Source of the DNA: Halomonas denitrificans
GTDB lineage: Bacteria; Pseudomonadota; Gammaproteobacteria; Xanthomonadales; Wenzhouxiangellaceae
NCBI GenBank assembly: GCA_019800895.1
Contig: JAHVKF010000001.1
Location: 806,001 to 870,000, forward strand
DNA: 64,000 bases
Direction of reading: 5' to 3'
In this document: piece by piece, positions 33,366 through 42,530 of the stretch
Numbering within the stretch: position 1 is the stretch's first letter
Layout: each line of letters begins with the position of its first letter
Program-made: the position numbers and the translations under genes
The notes under the pieces: model-generated
The model's database searches: none
What the model was told of the DNA's origin: nothing
The model's input: the letters and a program-made list of their open reading frames with translations, nothing else

Positions 33366-34433
33366 TCAGGGTATGGCCCGGTCCAGTGCCGCGATCAGCC
33401 CGTCGACGGCCTCGTCGGTGGTCGAGAAGGCGCAGACCAGGCGTGCAAGGTCGTCGTGGCCCGGCCAGAGGTGGAATTCGAAGCCCTGCTGCTTCAGGGC
33501 CGCCAGGGCCTCGGGCGTCCAGCGCATGAACACTTCGTTGGCTTCGACCGGCCACGCCAGCTCCGCCTCGGAGTGACGGTCGATCGCTTCGGCCAGGCGC
33601 GCGGCCCGTGCGTTGGCCGTGCGCGCCAGGTCCAGCCACAGGCCGTCGTCGAGCATGGCCAGCAGCTGGGACGAGACATAGCGCATCTTCGACAGCAGGT
33701 GCCCGCCGCGCTTGCGCATTCGCGCCATCGCTTCGAGCACGGCCTCGAGCGAGTGGTCGAGCGGGCCGGTGGCGAACCGGTCTTCGAACACGACGATGGC
33801 CTCGGCCGTCAGCGCGCCGTTCTTGGTCGCGCCGAAGCTCAGCACGTCGACCCCGGCCCGCCAGGTGACATCCGCCGGCGCGACGCCGAGATGGGCCACC
33901 GCGTTGGCGAACCGGGCACCGTCCATGTGCAGGGGGAGGCCGCGCGATCGGGCGACCTCGGACAGGGCCTCGATCTCGCCGGGTCGATACGCGGTGCCGC
34001 ACTCGGTGGCCTGGGTGATCGACACGACCGCCGGTGCGACGTTGTGCACGCCGTGCGTTCCGGCACCGTCGATCGCCGCGGCGAGGATGGGCGGCACCAG
34101 CTTGCCGTGGTCGCCCTCGAGCGGCATCAGCTTGGCCCCGTGCGTGTAGAACTCGGGCGCCCCGCCCTCGTCGCAATGGATATGGGCCTGGCGGTGACAC
34201 AGGACCGCGCCCCAGGCCGGGGTCAGCGCCGCCAGGGTCACGGAGTTCGCGGCGGTCCCGGTGGCCAGCGGCAGCACCCGGCAGCGCGTTTCGAACAGTT
34301 CGGAGAACGCATCGTCGAGCCGTCGGCTCCAGCGATCGTCGCCGTAGGCGGTCGCGAAATCGCGATTGGCCTCGATCAGCGCGTCCAGGATGCGCGGGTG
34401 CGCCGGGGCCTCGTTGTCGCTCTTGAAATTCAT
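33366..34433 (-). CDS. ltaE: Low-specificity L-threonine aldolase
   Basis: LtaE cleaves L-threonine and allo-threonine to glycine and acetaldehyde with pyridoxal phosphate. The 355-residue protein contains FKSDNEAPAHPRI, the substrate-site HIHCDEGGAPEF, LHMDGARFANA with the cofactor-contacting Asp, and SFGATKNGA with the Schiff-base lysine at about residue 202. The N-terminal segment is of the bacterial type often annotated as beta-eliminating lyase/aldolase. Start ATG at 34433. Confidence 0.9.
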   Translation of the reverse strand: MNFKSDNEAPAHPRILDALIEANRDFATAYGDDRWSRRLDDAFSELFETRCRVLPLATGTAANSVTLAALTPAWGAVLCHRQAHIHCDEGGAPEFYTHGAKLMPLEGDHGKLVPPILAAAIDGAGTHGVHNVAPAVVSITQATECGTAYRPGEIEALSEVARSRGLPLHMDGARFANAVAHLGVAPADVTWRAGVDVLSFGATKNGALTAEAIVVFEDRFATGPLDHSLEAVLEAMARMRKRGGHLLSKMRYVSSQLLAMLDDGLWLDLARTANARAARLAEAIDRHSEAELAWPVEANEVFMRWTPEALAALKQQGFEFHLWPGHDDLARLVCAFSTTDEAVDGLIAALDRAIP

Positions 34434-34607
34434 CGGTGGTCGGTCGGGCGTCGCCTTCGGGGTGGGGGCCAAGCGTAGCCGATCGTGATGCGCGCCGGAG
34501 GGCCGGCCGCCGCGGCCCGCAGCCGGCGCCGAACCTCGGCCGCCACCACGGCGCGACGCCGGCCCATCCCCCATAATCGGGGTTCGCCCCGGCCGGCCCG
34601 TTTCTCG

Positions 34608-35921
34608 GTGGATTCGAAACAGGACATTCCGTTCGTCGCGCGCACCCTGATGCCGCGCGAGGTGCAGGTCAACGCCCTGCTGGCGGTCACGCTCGGCGCG
34701 CTGGAGGGCGGGCTGCTCGGCGTCATCGTCAAGACCGGCTTCGACGGTGTGACCGACTCGGCCTGGGTCAATTTCGCGGTCGCCCTCGTCACCGGCGCCC
34801 CGGCGCTGGCCAATGTGGCCAGCCTCGCCTTCGCCCGGCTCGCCCACGGCCGAAGCAAGACCGCCTGGGTTTCGAGCCTGATGGCGATCACCGCACTCGG
34901 CGCGCTGATGATCGCGCTGGCCCCGGTCTCCGCCTTCGGCCTGGTCTGGTTGACCGCGTGGATGATCATTGCCCGGCTGGCCTATTGCGGAGTGATCACG
35001 CTGCGCGCGGCGATCTGGCGCGCCAACTTCCCGCGCCACGTCCGCGCGACGATCACCGGCCGCATCGCCGTCACCTATTCGATCCTCATGGCGCTGACCG
35101 CCGCGGTGATCGGGCTGGCCATGGAAGCGTGGCCGGAGGCCTGGCGCGCGCTGGTGCCGACCAGTGCCGTGCTCGGCTTCGCCGCAGCCTGGCGCTATCG
35201 GACCTTTACCGTCCGCGGCCACGGCCGCCTGCTGCGCGAGGAAACCGCGGCCCGGGACGGCGCGAACGGCGGCGTGCGCCTGGCCGACGTGATCGACGTG
35301 CTGAAGACCGACGCCTGGTATCGCCGCTACATGATGACGATGTTCCTGTTCGGCTCGGGCAACCTGATGGTGATCGCCCTGCTGGTGGTCATCCTCACCG
35401 AGCAGATCGGGGCACCGCGCTTCGTGCAGGTGCTGATCACCACGACCCTGCCGCTGCTCGCCGTCGCCGTGATGACCCCGTTCTGGGCGCGGCGCCTGGA
35501 CCGGGTCCACATTCTCGACTACCGGGCCCGGCACTCGTGGATGTTCGTCGCCGCGCTGACCCTGTTCGTTCCCGGTGCGATCCTCGGCCGGATCGAGTTC
35601 TTCTGGCTCGGCGCCCTGGTGCTCGGCGCCGCCTTCGCCGGCGGAAAACTCGGCTGGAACCTGGGCCACAACGATTTCGCCAGCGACGGCCGGTCCACGC
35701 TGTACATGGGCATCCACGTCAGCCTGACGGGCGTGCGCGGCCTGATCGCGCCGATCGTCGGGGTCGCCATCTACCAGGCGCTCGAGCGCGTCGGCCCCGG
35801 CAACGGGCGCTTCGTGCTGATCTTTCCGGCGCTGCTGACGCTGGCCGGCGCCGTCACCTTCGTCGTGCTCGCGCGAAAGCGACGGATCGAACAGAACCTC
35901 GAACAGGACACGACCGCATGA
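34608..35921 (+). CDS. Major-facilitator-type transporter
   Basis: This 437-residue membrane protein has about eleven to twelve hydrophobic segments and a cytoplasmic charged loop in the middle (HGRLLREETAARDG), the general MFS shape. Recognisable helices include LNALLAVTLGALEGGLLGV-type residues early and LVLGAAFAGGKLGWNLGHN late. The start is uncertain: GTG at 34608 is the most upstream plausible codon near a coding-like N-terminus. Its stop overlaps the TonB receptor start by 4 bases, so the two probably form an uptake route across both membranes. Substrate unknown. Confidence 0.75.
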   Translation: MDSKQDIPFVARTLMPREVQVNALLAVTLGALEGGLLGVIVKTGFDGVTDSAWVNFAVALVTGAPALANVASLAFARLAHGRSKTAWVSSLMAITALGALMIALAPVSAFGLVWLTAWMIIARLAYCGVITLRAAIWRANFPRHVRATITGRIAVTYSILMALTAAVIGLAMEAWPEAWRALVPTSAVLGFAAAWRYRTFTVRGHGRLLREETAARDGANGGVRLADVIDVLKTDAWYRRYMMTMFLFGSGNLMVIALLVVILTEQIGAPRFVQVLITTTLPLLAVAVMTPFWARRLDRVHILDYRARHSWMFVAALTLFVPGAILGRIEFFWLGALVLGAAFAGGKLGWNLGHNDFASDGRSTLYMGIHVSLTGVRGLIAPIVGVAIYQALERVGPGNGRFVLIFPALLTLAGAVTFVVLARKRRIEQNLEQDTTA

Positions 35922-38002
35922 GCCATACCCTGGCCTGGATTCCCCTGGCGCTCGCTGCCAGCGCGGCAAGCGCCGCCCCGACGCCCGAAGGCACCGACGA
36001 ACTCGAACCGCTCGAGGTCACCGGACGCGACCTGCGCGCCGAGGATCCCCGCGCGGTCGCCGAACTCGACCGCGAGCGCCTGGCGCCGATCGCCGTGACC
36101 CACCCCTCGGAGCTGTTCGCCCGCATCCCCGGCGCCTGGGTCACGCGCGGCAGCGGCCAGGAACATCTCACCGCGATCCGCTCGCCGCTGCTGACCGGCG
36201 CGGGCGGCTGCGGCGCCCTGCTCTACCTCGAAGCCGGTGTACCGATCCGCCCGCCCGGCTTCTGCAACGTCAACAACCTGTTCGAGGTCGACCTGGCCCT
36301 GGCCTCGGGCGTGCGCGTCCAGCGCGGTCCGGGCGGCCTGGGCCATGCCTCCGGCGGCCTGCACGGCGTGATCGACGTCCGCCCGCGCGACCCCTGGCTG
36401 GACCCGGTCGACGCGGCGTGGATCGAGTACGGCAGCGACGACTACCGGGAGATCGGCGCGCGGCTGACCGGCACCGGCGAGCGCGCTGCCCTCGGGATCG
36501 ATGCGCGCTACACGCGGGCCGGCAGCTTCCGCGTCGACGAGGGCTACGAGCACGGTTTCCTGGCCGCCCACCACCGCTTCCGCCTCGGCGAGGCCGACGG
36601 CTCCACGCTGCTCAGCCTGGTCCAGCTCGACCAGGACACGGCCGGATTCATCACTGGCTTCGAGGCCTACCGGGATGCGCAGCGCCGCGACGACAACGAC
36701 AACCCGGAAGCCTTCCGCCGGGCCAGCGCCGCGCGGCTGGTCAGCCGCCTGGCCTGGCTCGATCGCGACGGCGGCGAGCATCGCCTCGCCGCGTTCGCCC
36801 GGCGATCGCGCATGAACTTCCTGCAGCACTTCCTGCCGGGCAAGCCGCTGGAGAAGAACGGCCAGGTCTCGGCCGGCGTGCAGTACGACCGGACGCGCCC
36901 GCTGGGCGACTGGACCCTCGAGTGGGGGCTGGACGCGGAGGTCTTCGACGGCTTCCTGTTCGAAGTGCAGGAGCAGCCTGCCGAGGGATCGCCGTTCCTG
37001 GTCGCGACGCGCCCGGTCGGCGTCCACTACGACTACGACGTGTTCGGCCTGCGCGCCGGCGGCTACCTGGCCGTGGCGCGAGCCTTCGGCGAACGGTGGA
37101 CGGTTCGCGCCGGTGTCCACGCCGACCGGATTCGCTACGACTACGAGACCGCCCTGGCGCCGGGCAACCTGGACGACCGCGGCGAGCCCTGCGGCTTCGG
37201 GGGCTGCCTGTTCACCCGGCCCGCCGATCGCACGGACACGTTCAACGAGTTCGCGCCCGAGTTCACCGTGACCCGCCGCTTCGATCGCGCCCGGGGCCCG
37301 CTTCGCGATGGCCGCGCGTGGCTGCGCCTGGCCCGGGGCTACCGGGCGCCCCAGGCCACGGAGTTGTACCGCCTGCAGCGCGGCCAGCAGGTCGCCGACC
37401 TCGATTCGGAGACGCTGGACGCCATCGAACTCGGCGCGTCGGGACGCGCCTGGGCCGACTGGCAGGTGATCGGGTTCGCGCAGCGCAAGCGCAACTTCAT
37501 CTTCCGCGACGGCGAGGGATTCAACGTGTCCGAGGGCCGCACCCGGGCCCTGGGCGTGGAATTCGATGTCGAGAAGCGGCTGGCACCCGGCCTGGTGGCC
37601 GGGCTGCGCGGCACCTGGGCCCGGCACCGCTGGGACTTCGACCGGGAACTGCGCGGCGAAGCCATCGTCACCGGGAACACGATCGCCTCGGCGCCGGAAC
37701 GGCTGGCCAGCGCGGACCTGACCTGGCGCCCGGACCCGCGCTGGAGCCTGCAGCTGGCGGCCGAATCCACCGGCCGCTACTACCTCGACGAAGCCAACAG
37801 CCGCCGCTACGGGGGCCATCTGCTCGTCCACGGGTTCGCCGGCTACCGCGATCCGTCGGGCTGGTCGGTGGAGGTCAAGCTGCGCAACCTCGGCGGCGAG
37901 CGCTACGCGGAGCGCGCCGACTTCGCCTTCGGCAACTACCGCTACTTCCCCGGACCCGGGAGAAGCGTGTTCGTGCAGTTGGGCTGGAGGGACCGGCCCT
38001 GA
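35918..38002 (+). CDS. TonB-dependent outer-membrane receptor
   Basis: This 694-residue receptor has a signal peptide (WIPLALAASAASA), a plug domain (about residues 30-160) and a 22-strand barrel ending in a C-terminal aromatic strand (SVFVQLGWRDRP). LEPLEVTGRDL is a degenerate TonB-box-like region. The plug has an unusual cysteine pair (GAGGCGALLYLEAG and PPGFCNVNNLFE) that may form a disulfide, and VRVQRGPGGLGHASGG is the conserved plug segment. It is translationally coupled to the MFS gene upstream, suggesting one nutrient, perhaps a siderophore, cofactor or metal chelate; the ligand cannot be inferred. Confidence 0.88.
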   Translation: MSHTLAWIPLALAASAASAAPTPEGTDELEPLEVTGRDLRAEDPRAVAELDRERLAPIAVTHPSELFARIPGAWVTRGSGQEHLTAIRSPLLTGAGGCGALLYLEAGVPIRPPGFCNVNNLFEVDLALASGVRVQRGPGGLGHASGGLHGVIDVRPRDPWLDPVDAAWIEYGSDDYREIGARLTGTGERAALGIDARYTRAGSFRVDEGYEHGFLAAHHRFRLGEADGSTLLSLVQLDQDTAGFITGFEAYRDAQRRDDNDNPEAFRRASAARLVSRLAWLDRDGGEHRLAAFARRSRMNFLQHFLPGKPLEKNGQVSAGVQYDRTRPLGDWTLEWGLDAEVFDGFLFEVQEQPAEGSPFLVATRPVGVHYDYDVFGLRAGGYLAVARAFGERWTVRAGVHADRIRYDYETALAPGNLDDRGEPCGFGGCLFTRPADRTDTFNEFAPEFTVTRRFDRARGPLRDGRAWLRLARGYRAPQATELYRLQRGQQVADLDSETLDAIELGASGRAWADWQVIGFAQRKRNFIFRDGEGFNVSEGRTRALGVEFDVEKRLAPGLVAGLRGTWARHRWDFDRELRGEAIVTGNTIASAPERLASADLTWRPDPRWSLQLAAESTGRYYLDEANSRRYGGHLLVHGFAGYRDPSGWSVEVKLRNLGGERYAERADFAFGNYRYFPGPGRSVFVQLGWRDRP

Positions 38003-38030
38003 CGCGGGCCGTTCCATCGCCGGGGCGGAA

Positions 38031-38639
38031 TCAGCCGCCCGCCTCGTCGCCCCAGAGTTCCTCGAGCCGCGCCTGGCGCCCGCAGTTCCAGCGGTAGAAC
38101 TTGTAGCGCACCGGGTTCTTCCGGTAGTAGTCCTGGTGGTAGCCCTCGGCCGGCCAGAACGTGTCGGCGTCCTCGATCGGCACGACAATCGGCCGATCGA
38201 AGCGGTCGGACTCGACCAGTGCCCGCTTCGACGCCTCGGCCGCTTCGCGCTGGTTCGGCGTGTGGGCAAAGATCACCGGCCGGTAGCTTTCACCGGCATC
38301 GCAGAACTGGCGGTTGTCGGTCAGCGGATCGACGTTTCGCCAGTAGACGTGCAGCAGGTCCTCGTAGGACACCCGGTCGTCGTCGTAGCGAACCTGGACG
38401 ACTTCCACATGGCCCGTCCCGCCGCGCGTGACCTGCTCGTAGGTGGGTTGCTGGACCGTACCGCCCATGTAGCCCGACGTCGTCGAGAGCACGCCGTCGA
38501 GTTCGTCGAAGGGCGGTTCCATGCACCAGAAGCAGCCACCGCCGAAGGTCGCCACGCGTTCTTCGGCCGTCGCCGGCGGAACGACCAGCCCCGCGAGCAG
38601 CCCGATCGAGATCAGCAACGTACGCGTTCGCAGGCTCAT
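38031..38639 (-). CDS. msrA: Exported peptide-methionine (S)-S-oxide reductase MsrA
   Basis: MsrA reduces the S-epimer of methionine sulfoxide in proteins. The 202-residue product carries a signal peptide (LLISIGLLAGLVVPPATA), so it acts in the periplasm. The catalytic motif is GGGCFWCMEPPF (about residues 33-44), followed by GYMGG, YEQVTRGGTGHVEVV and further cysteines in RQFCDAGE and WNCGRQ that can act as resolving residues. Its ATG at 38639 overlaps the msrB stop (ATGA), so A and B forms are co-translated. Confidence 0.93.
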   Translation of the reverse strand: MSLRTRTLLISIGLLAGLVVPPATAEERVATFGGGCFWCMEPPFDELDGVLSTTSGYMGGTVQQPTYEQVTRGGTGHVEVVQVRYDDDRVSYEDLLHVYWRNVDPLTDNRQFCDAGESYRPVIFAHTPNQREAAEASKRALVESDRFDRPIVVPIEDADTFWPAEGYHQDYYRKNPVRYKFYRWNCGRQARLEELWGDEAGG

Positions 38640-39202
38640 CCGCGCAGCTCCGGCAGGGCGTCGCCCTGCGGTACGAAGCGAAGCGCCAGGCCGTTGTTGC
38701 ACCAGCGCTGGCCGGTCGGCTCGGGGCCGTCGTCGAACACGTGGCCCTGGTGCCCGCCGCAGCGGCTGCAGTGGTACTCGGTGCGCGGCCAGATCAGCTT
38801 GAAATCGCGCTTGGTGTCGATCGCCTCCTCGGCGATCGGCCGCCAGAAGCTGGGCCAGCCGGTGCCGGACTCGTACTTGTGCGCGCTGGAGAACAGCGGC
38901 TGGTAGCAGGCCGCGCAGATGTAGGTGCCGTCGCGCTTCTCGTCGTTGAGAGAGCTCGAGCCGGCCCGCTCCGTGCGTTCGCGGAACAGGATGTCGTAGC
39001 GGTCTTCGGGCAGGACACGGCGCCAGTCTTCCAGCGTGTATTCCACGGGCGGTGCCGGGGAATCGCCCGAGGATTCCGCATCGGGCGCGGCCGGGATGGC
39101 CGCCGAATCGTCCTGGGCCAGCAGCCGGCCGGCAACGCCGGCGGCGACCGATCCCGCGACGGCGCCTGCAACGGCGCCGGAAAGGAGATGTCGTCGTTTC
39201 AT
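38636..39202 (-). CDS. msrB: Exported peptide-methionine (R)-S-oxide reductase MsrB
   Basis: MsrB reduces the R-epimer of methionine sulfoxide. This 188-residue form starts MKRRHLLSG followed by a long Ala/Gly/Val stretch, a twin-arginine-like signal, so it is probably exported folded with its zinc. Zinc cysteines lie in YICAACYQPL and CSRCGGHQGHVF, and the catalytic cysteine in GQRWCNNGLALRF. Divergent from the ZnuD-like receptor; the Zur box lies in the shared region about 120 bases upstream of its start. Confidence 0.92.
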   Translation of the reverse strand: MKRRHLLSGAVAGAVAGSVAAGVAGRLLAQDDSAAIPAAPDAESSGDSPAPPVEYTLEDWRRVLPEDRYDILFRERTERAGSSSLNDEKRDGTYICAACYQPLFSSAHKYESGTGWPSFWRPIAEEAIDTKRDFKLIWPRTEYHCSRCGGHQGHVFDDGPEPTGQRWCNNGLALRFVPQGDALPELRG

Positions 39203-39320
39203 GACTCAGTGGACCGGGAAATTCCCGTTCAGCTTGCAGGGCGGCCGTCCATCGCGCGTGAGCGGTCCGCCCGGACACCCCGGCGCCCGGAGCCGCTTCG
39301 GCCGTTGCACTGTCGGATTC

Positions 39321-39338
39321 GGATGTTATAACATTACA
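39321..39338 (+). promoter_or_regulatory. Predicted Zur (zinc uptake regulator) box
   Basis: GGATGTTATAACATTACA contains the perfect 12-bp palindrome ATGTTATAACAT. It matches the proteobacterial Zur operator GTAATGTTATAACATTAC at all but the outermost left bases. It is 55 bases before the ATG of a ZnuD-like receptor, the expected type of target. This site alone stands out as AT-rich in a GC-rich region. Confidence 0.75.
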
Positions 39339-39393
39339 GGTTAATGGCCGTTCCCCGGCCGCTCCGTACTCCACTGCTGACCTCGAACCTGCC

Positions 39394-41508
39394 ATGACCA
39401 TCAAACGACACGCTCTTGCCCACGCGATTGCCCACGCGATCGCCCTCTCGCTGGCCGCCGCGACCGCCTCCGTCCATGCCCAGGACCGGACCGCCGAGCC
39501 CGAACCCGAGGCCGTCGAACTCGACACGCTCGAGGTCCGCGTACTGCCGCAGGGCGGCACGGCGCTGGACGCGACCCAGCCGGTCGACGTCATCGTGGGC
39601 GAGGAACTGGACGACCAGAAGGAATCCACGCTCGGCGAAACGCTGGACGGCGAACTCGGCGTTCACTCGACCTATTTCGGCCCCGGCGCCGGCCGACCGA
39701 TCATCCGCGGCCTCGGCGGCAACCGGGTCCGGGTCACCGAGGACGGCCTCAACGCCCAGGACGCTTCGGCGCTGAGCCCGGACCACGCGGTCTCGGCCGA
39801 GCCGCTGCTGGTCGACCGGATCGAGATCCTCCGCGGGCCGGCCACCCTGCTCTATGGCTCGACCGCGTCCGGCGGCGTGGTCAACCTGGTCGACAACCGC
39901 ATTCCCGAGCAGCGCCAGGCCTTCAGCGCGGCCGCCGAAGTGCGCGGCAACACGGCCGCCGACGAGCGTGCCGGGGTGTTCCGGGTTGACGGCGGCGTGG
40001 GCGCCTTCCAGTTCCACGTCGACGGCTTCCAGCGCGAGACCGACGACTACGAGATCCCGGGCTTCGCGCTGTCGGCCGAAGAGCGCGCCGAGCTCGACGC
40101 GGATGAGCTCGACGAACTGGAGCCGGGCATTCTCGAGAACAGCGCCCAGGAAAGCGAAGGCGGCACGCTCGGCGTTTCCCTGGTCGGCGACTGGGGCTTC
40201 GTCGGTGTGGCGTGGAAGGATTTCGAGACGCTGTACGGCATTCCGGGCGGCCACGAACACGGCCACGAGGAAGACCACGGTGACGACGACCATGGCGACG
40301 AGGACCACGGCGAAGAAGAGGAAGCGATCTCGATCGACCTGGACCAGTCGCGCTACGAGTTCCGCGGCGGGCTGTGGCAGCCCGTCGATGTTCTCGACGA
40401 GGTCCGCGTGAAGTTCGCCCGCACCGACTACCGGCACGTCGAGCTCGAAGGCGACGAGATCGGCACGACCTTCGACGTCGAGGCCTCCGAGTTCCGGATC
40501 GAGGCGCGTCACGCGCCGATCGGCCGCCTGACCGGCGTGATCGGATTCCAGTTCGAGGACACGGAGCTGCTGGCCGTCGGCGAGGAAGCCTTCATCCCGG
40601 GTACCGATACCCAGTCCAAGGGCCTGTTCCTGATCGAGGAACTCGACCTCGATGCGGTCACGCTGTCCGGCGGGGTCCGCTTCCAGCAGGACGAAATCAA
40701 GCTGACCGACAGCGTGCTGGCCGACGGCACACGGGAGCGGGAGTTCGATCTCCTGACCCTGTCGGCAGGCGCCGTGTGGCGCTTCGCACCAACCTGGCAG
40801 GCGAGCGCCAACTGGCAGCTCTCGGAGCGCGCGCCGACCCAGGAAGAACTGTTCGCCGACGGGCCCCACGTGGCCACCCAGGCCTTCGAGATCGGCGACC
40901 CGTCGCTGTCCGAGGAGACCTCGAACAACGTCGACATCGGCCTGCACAAGTACGCCGGGCCGTTCCACTTCCGCGCCGACCTGTTCTACAACGACATCGA
41001 CGACTTCGTCTACCTGGCCAACACGCAGGACGTCGAGGACGGCCTGCCGGTCCAGGTCTGGAGCCAGGCCGATGCCGAGTTCTGGGGCCTTGAAGCCGAG
41101 GCCAGCCTGAAGCTGCCCGAGTCCTCGGCCGGGCAGTTCGAACTGCGCGTCTTCGGCGACACGGTCGAGGCCGACATCGACGCGGGCAACGGCAACGTGC
41201 CGCGCTTGTCCCCGACCCGGCTCGGCACCGGCTTCGACTGGCACCGGGGCGGCTGGCGCGCGAACGTGGCCTACACCCGCGTGTTCGAGGTCGATGACGT
41301 CGCCGAGTTCGAGAGCGAAACCGACGGCTACAACATGCTGACCGCGAACCTGGCCTACGGCTGGACGATGGGCGCGGCAGACGTCGAAGTCTTTCTCAAG
41401 GGCGCGAACCTGCTGGACGAAACGCAGCGGGTCCACACCTCGTTCCTGAAGGACGACGCGCCCCTGCCCGGCCTGAACGTCACCGCCGGCCTGCGCGCCC
41501 GCTTCTGA
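39394..41508 (+). CDS. ZnuD-like TonB-dependent receptor (zinc uptake)
   Basis: This 704-residue outer-membrane receptor has a signal peptide containing several histidines (RHALAHAIAHAIALSL) and a plug with GETLDGELGVHSTYFGPGAG and PIIRGLGGNRVRVTEDG, the pattern of ZnuD-type receptors. The DASALSPDHAV segment carries the zinc-associated His. The barrel contains an extracellular His/Asp/Glu-rich loop at about residues 286-311 (GHEHGHEEDHG, DDDHGDEDHGEEEE) suited to capturing zinc. It ends GLRARF. The upstream Zur box supports induction under zinc limitation. Monocistronic, followed by a hairpin. Confidence 0.88.
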   Translation: MTIKRHALAHAIAHAIALSLAAATASVHAQDRTAEPEPEAVELDTLEVRVLPQGGTALDATQPVDVIVGEELDDQKESTLGETLDGELGVHSTYFGPGAGRPIIRGLGGNRVRVTEDGLNAQDASALSPDHAVSAEPLLVDRIEILRGPATLLYGSTASGGVVNLVDNRIPEQRQAFSAAAEVRGNTAADERAGVFRVDGGVGAFQFHVDGFQRETDDYEIPGFALSAEERAELDADELDELEPGILENSAQESEGGTLGVSLVGDWGFVGVAWKDFETLYGIPGGHEHGHEEDHGDDDHGDEDHGEEEEAISIDLDQSRYEFRGGLWQPVDVLDEVRVKFARTDYRHVELEGDEIGTTFDVEASEFRIEARHAPIGRLTGVIGFQFEDTELLAVGEEAFIPGTDTQSKGLFLIEELDLDAVTLSGGVRFQQDEIKLTDSVLADGTREREFDLLTLSAGAVWRFAPTWQASANWQLSERAPTQEELFADGPHVATQAFEIGDPSLSEETSNNVDIGLHKYAGPFHFRADLFYNDIDDFVYLANTQDVEDGLPVQVWSQADAEFWGLEAEASLKLPESSAGQFELRVFGDTVEADIDAGNGNVPRLSPTRLGTGFDWHRGGWRANVAYTRVFEVDDVAEFESETDGYNMLTANLAYGWTMGAADVEVFLKGANLLDETQRVHTSFLKDDAPLPGLNVTAGLRARF

Positions 41509-41549
41509 CCGCATCGCGAGTTTCGACGGCACCCCGACCCCCGGGGCCG

Positions 41550-41573
41550 GCCCGGGCGGCCTTCCGCCCGGGC
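41550..41573 (+). terminator. Hairpin downstream of ZnuD-like gene
   Basis: GCCCGGGCGG, a CCTT loop and CCGCCCGGGC form a perfect 10-bp stem 41 bases after the receptor stop, followed by only two T. A probable but weak intrinsic terminator. Confidence 0.6.
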
Positions 41574-41602
41574 TTCATCCGGACCGGCTAGCATGCGCCT
41601 GC

Positions 41603-42508
41603 ATGGACTCCACCCGCACCGTTCGCACACCCGGCATCCGGATTCCCGAGTTCCGCGATGACGGATCGCCCCCGGCGCGGCCGGGCACGATCGAGGACCT
41701 GGCCGACTTCCTGCAGCGCCGAGCGCCGGTGCTCGTGCTCACCGGCGCGGGCTGCTCGACCGGCTCCGGCATCCCGGCCTATCGCGATCCCGACGGCCGC
41801 TGGAATCGGCGCCAACCGATCTTCTTCCAGGAATTCATCGACTCGGCGGTCACCCGTCGCCGCTACTGGGCGCGCAGCTTCCTCGGCTGGCCCGTCATGC
41901 ACCGGGCACGGGCCGGTGACGCGCATCGCGCCCTGGCCGGACTCGCTGCACGCGGACTGCTGACGGGCCTGGTGACCCAGAACGTCGACGGGCTGCACCA
42001 GGCCGCGGGGCACCGCGACGTGCTGGAGCTCCACGGCGGGCTGCAGCGGGTCCTCTGCCTCGATTGCGGCGCCGCGATCGACCGGGACGTGCTGCAACAG
42101 CGGCTGCTCGTCGCCAACCCCGACTGGGCGCCCGACGTGCTGGAGATCCGGCCCGACGGCGACGCGGAACTCGACGACGCCGCCTATCCGGGCTTCCGGG
42201 TCGTCGACTGCGAGGGCTGCGGCGGCCGCCTGAAGCCCGACGTGGTGTTCTTCGGCGAGACCGTACCGGCCGAGCGCTTCGCGGCGGTCAGGACACGCCT
42301 CGCCTCGGCGGGCGGCCTGCTGGTGGCCGGGTCGTCGCTGGTCGTCGGCTCGGGGTTCCGGATCGTGCGCGAGGCGGTGCGCCGGGGCTTGCCCGTGGCC
42401 GCGGTCACCCGAGGCCGGACACGCGCCGACGCGCTGCTGGAATTCAATGTCCGGGATGACTGCGGGACGGCACTGACCCGAACCCTGGACCGGCTCGACT
42501 CGCCTTGA
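41603..42508 (+). CDS. NAD-dependent protein deacylase, Sir2 family
   Basis: This 301-residue sirtuin removes acyl groups from lysine with NAD+. It has GAGCSTGSGIPAYRDPDG (NAD-binding, about residues 49-66), TQNVDGLHQ, the catalytic histidine in LELHGG, two CxxC zinc pairs (CLDCG and CEGCGG) and GSSLVVGSGFRI. The short helical module and WNRR segment resemble class II (SIRT4-like) sirtuins, which often act as lipoamidases or deacylases. The N-terminal 35 residues are an uncharacterised extension. It is stand-alone, without the partner genes seen for Sir2-type antiphage systems. Confidence 0.9.
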   Translation: MDSTRTVRTPGIRIPEFRDDGSPPARPGTIEDLADFLQRRAPVLVLTGAGCSTGSGIPAYRDPDGRWNRRQPIFFQEFIDSAVTRRRYWARSFLGWPVMHRARAGDAHRALAGLAARGLLTGLVTQNVDGLHQAAGHRDVLELHGGLQRVLCLDCGAAIDRDVLQQRLLVANPDWAPDVLEIRPDGDAELDDAAYPGFRVVDCEGCGGRLKPDVVFFGETVPAERFAAVRTRLASAGGLLVAGSSLVVGSGFRIVREAVRRGLPVAAVTRGRTRADALLEFNVRDDCGTALTRTLDRLDSP

Positions 42509-42530
42509 GCTCGAGCCGCGGCAGCGGACC

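Noticed and set aside
35771-38269. Long minus-strand frame opposite the TonB-dependent receptor
   Set aside because: The plus-strand receptor has signal peptide, plug and barrel features. The antisense frame has none and shows Ala/Gly/Arg bias.
41603-42508. Sir2 gene considered as an antiphage NADase system
   Set aside because: It has the zinc fingers and catalytic residues of a stand-alone deacylase and lacks the partner genes or domains of Sir2-based defence loci.
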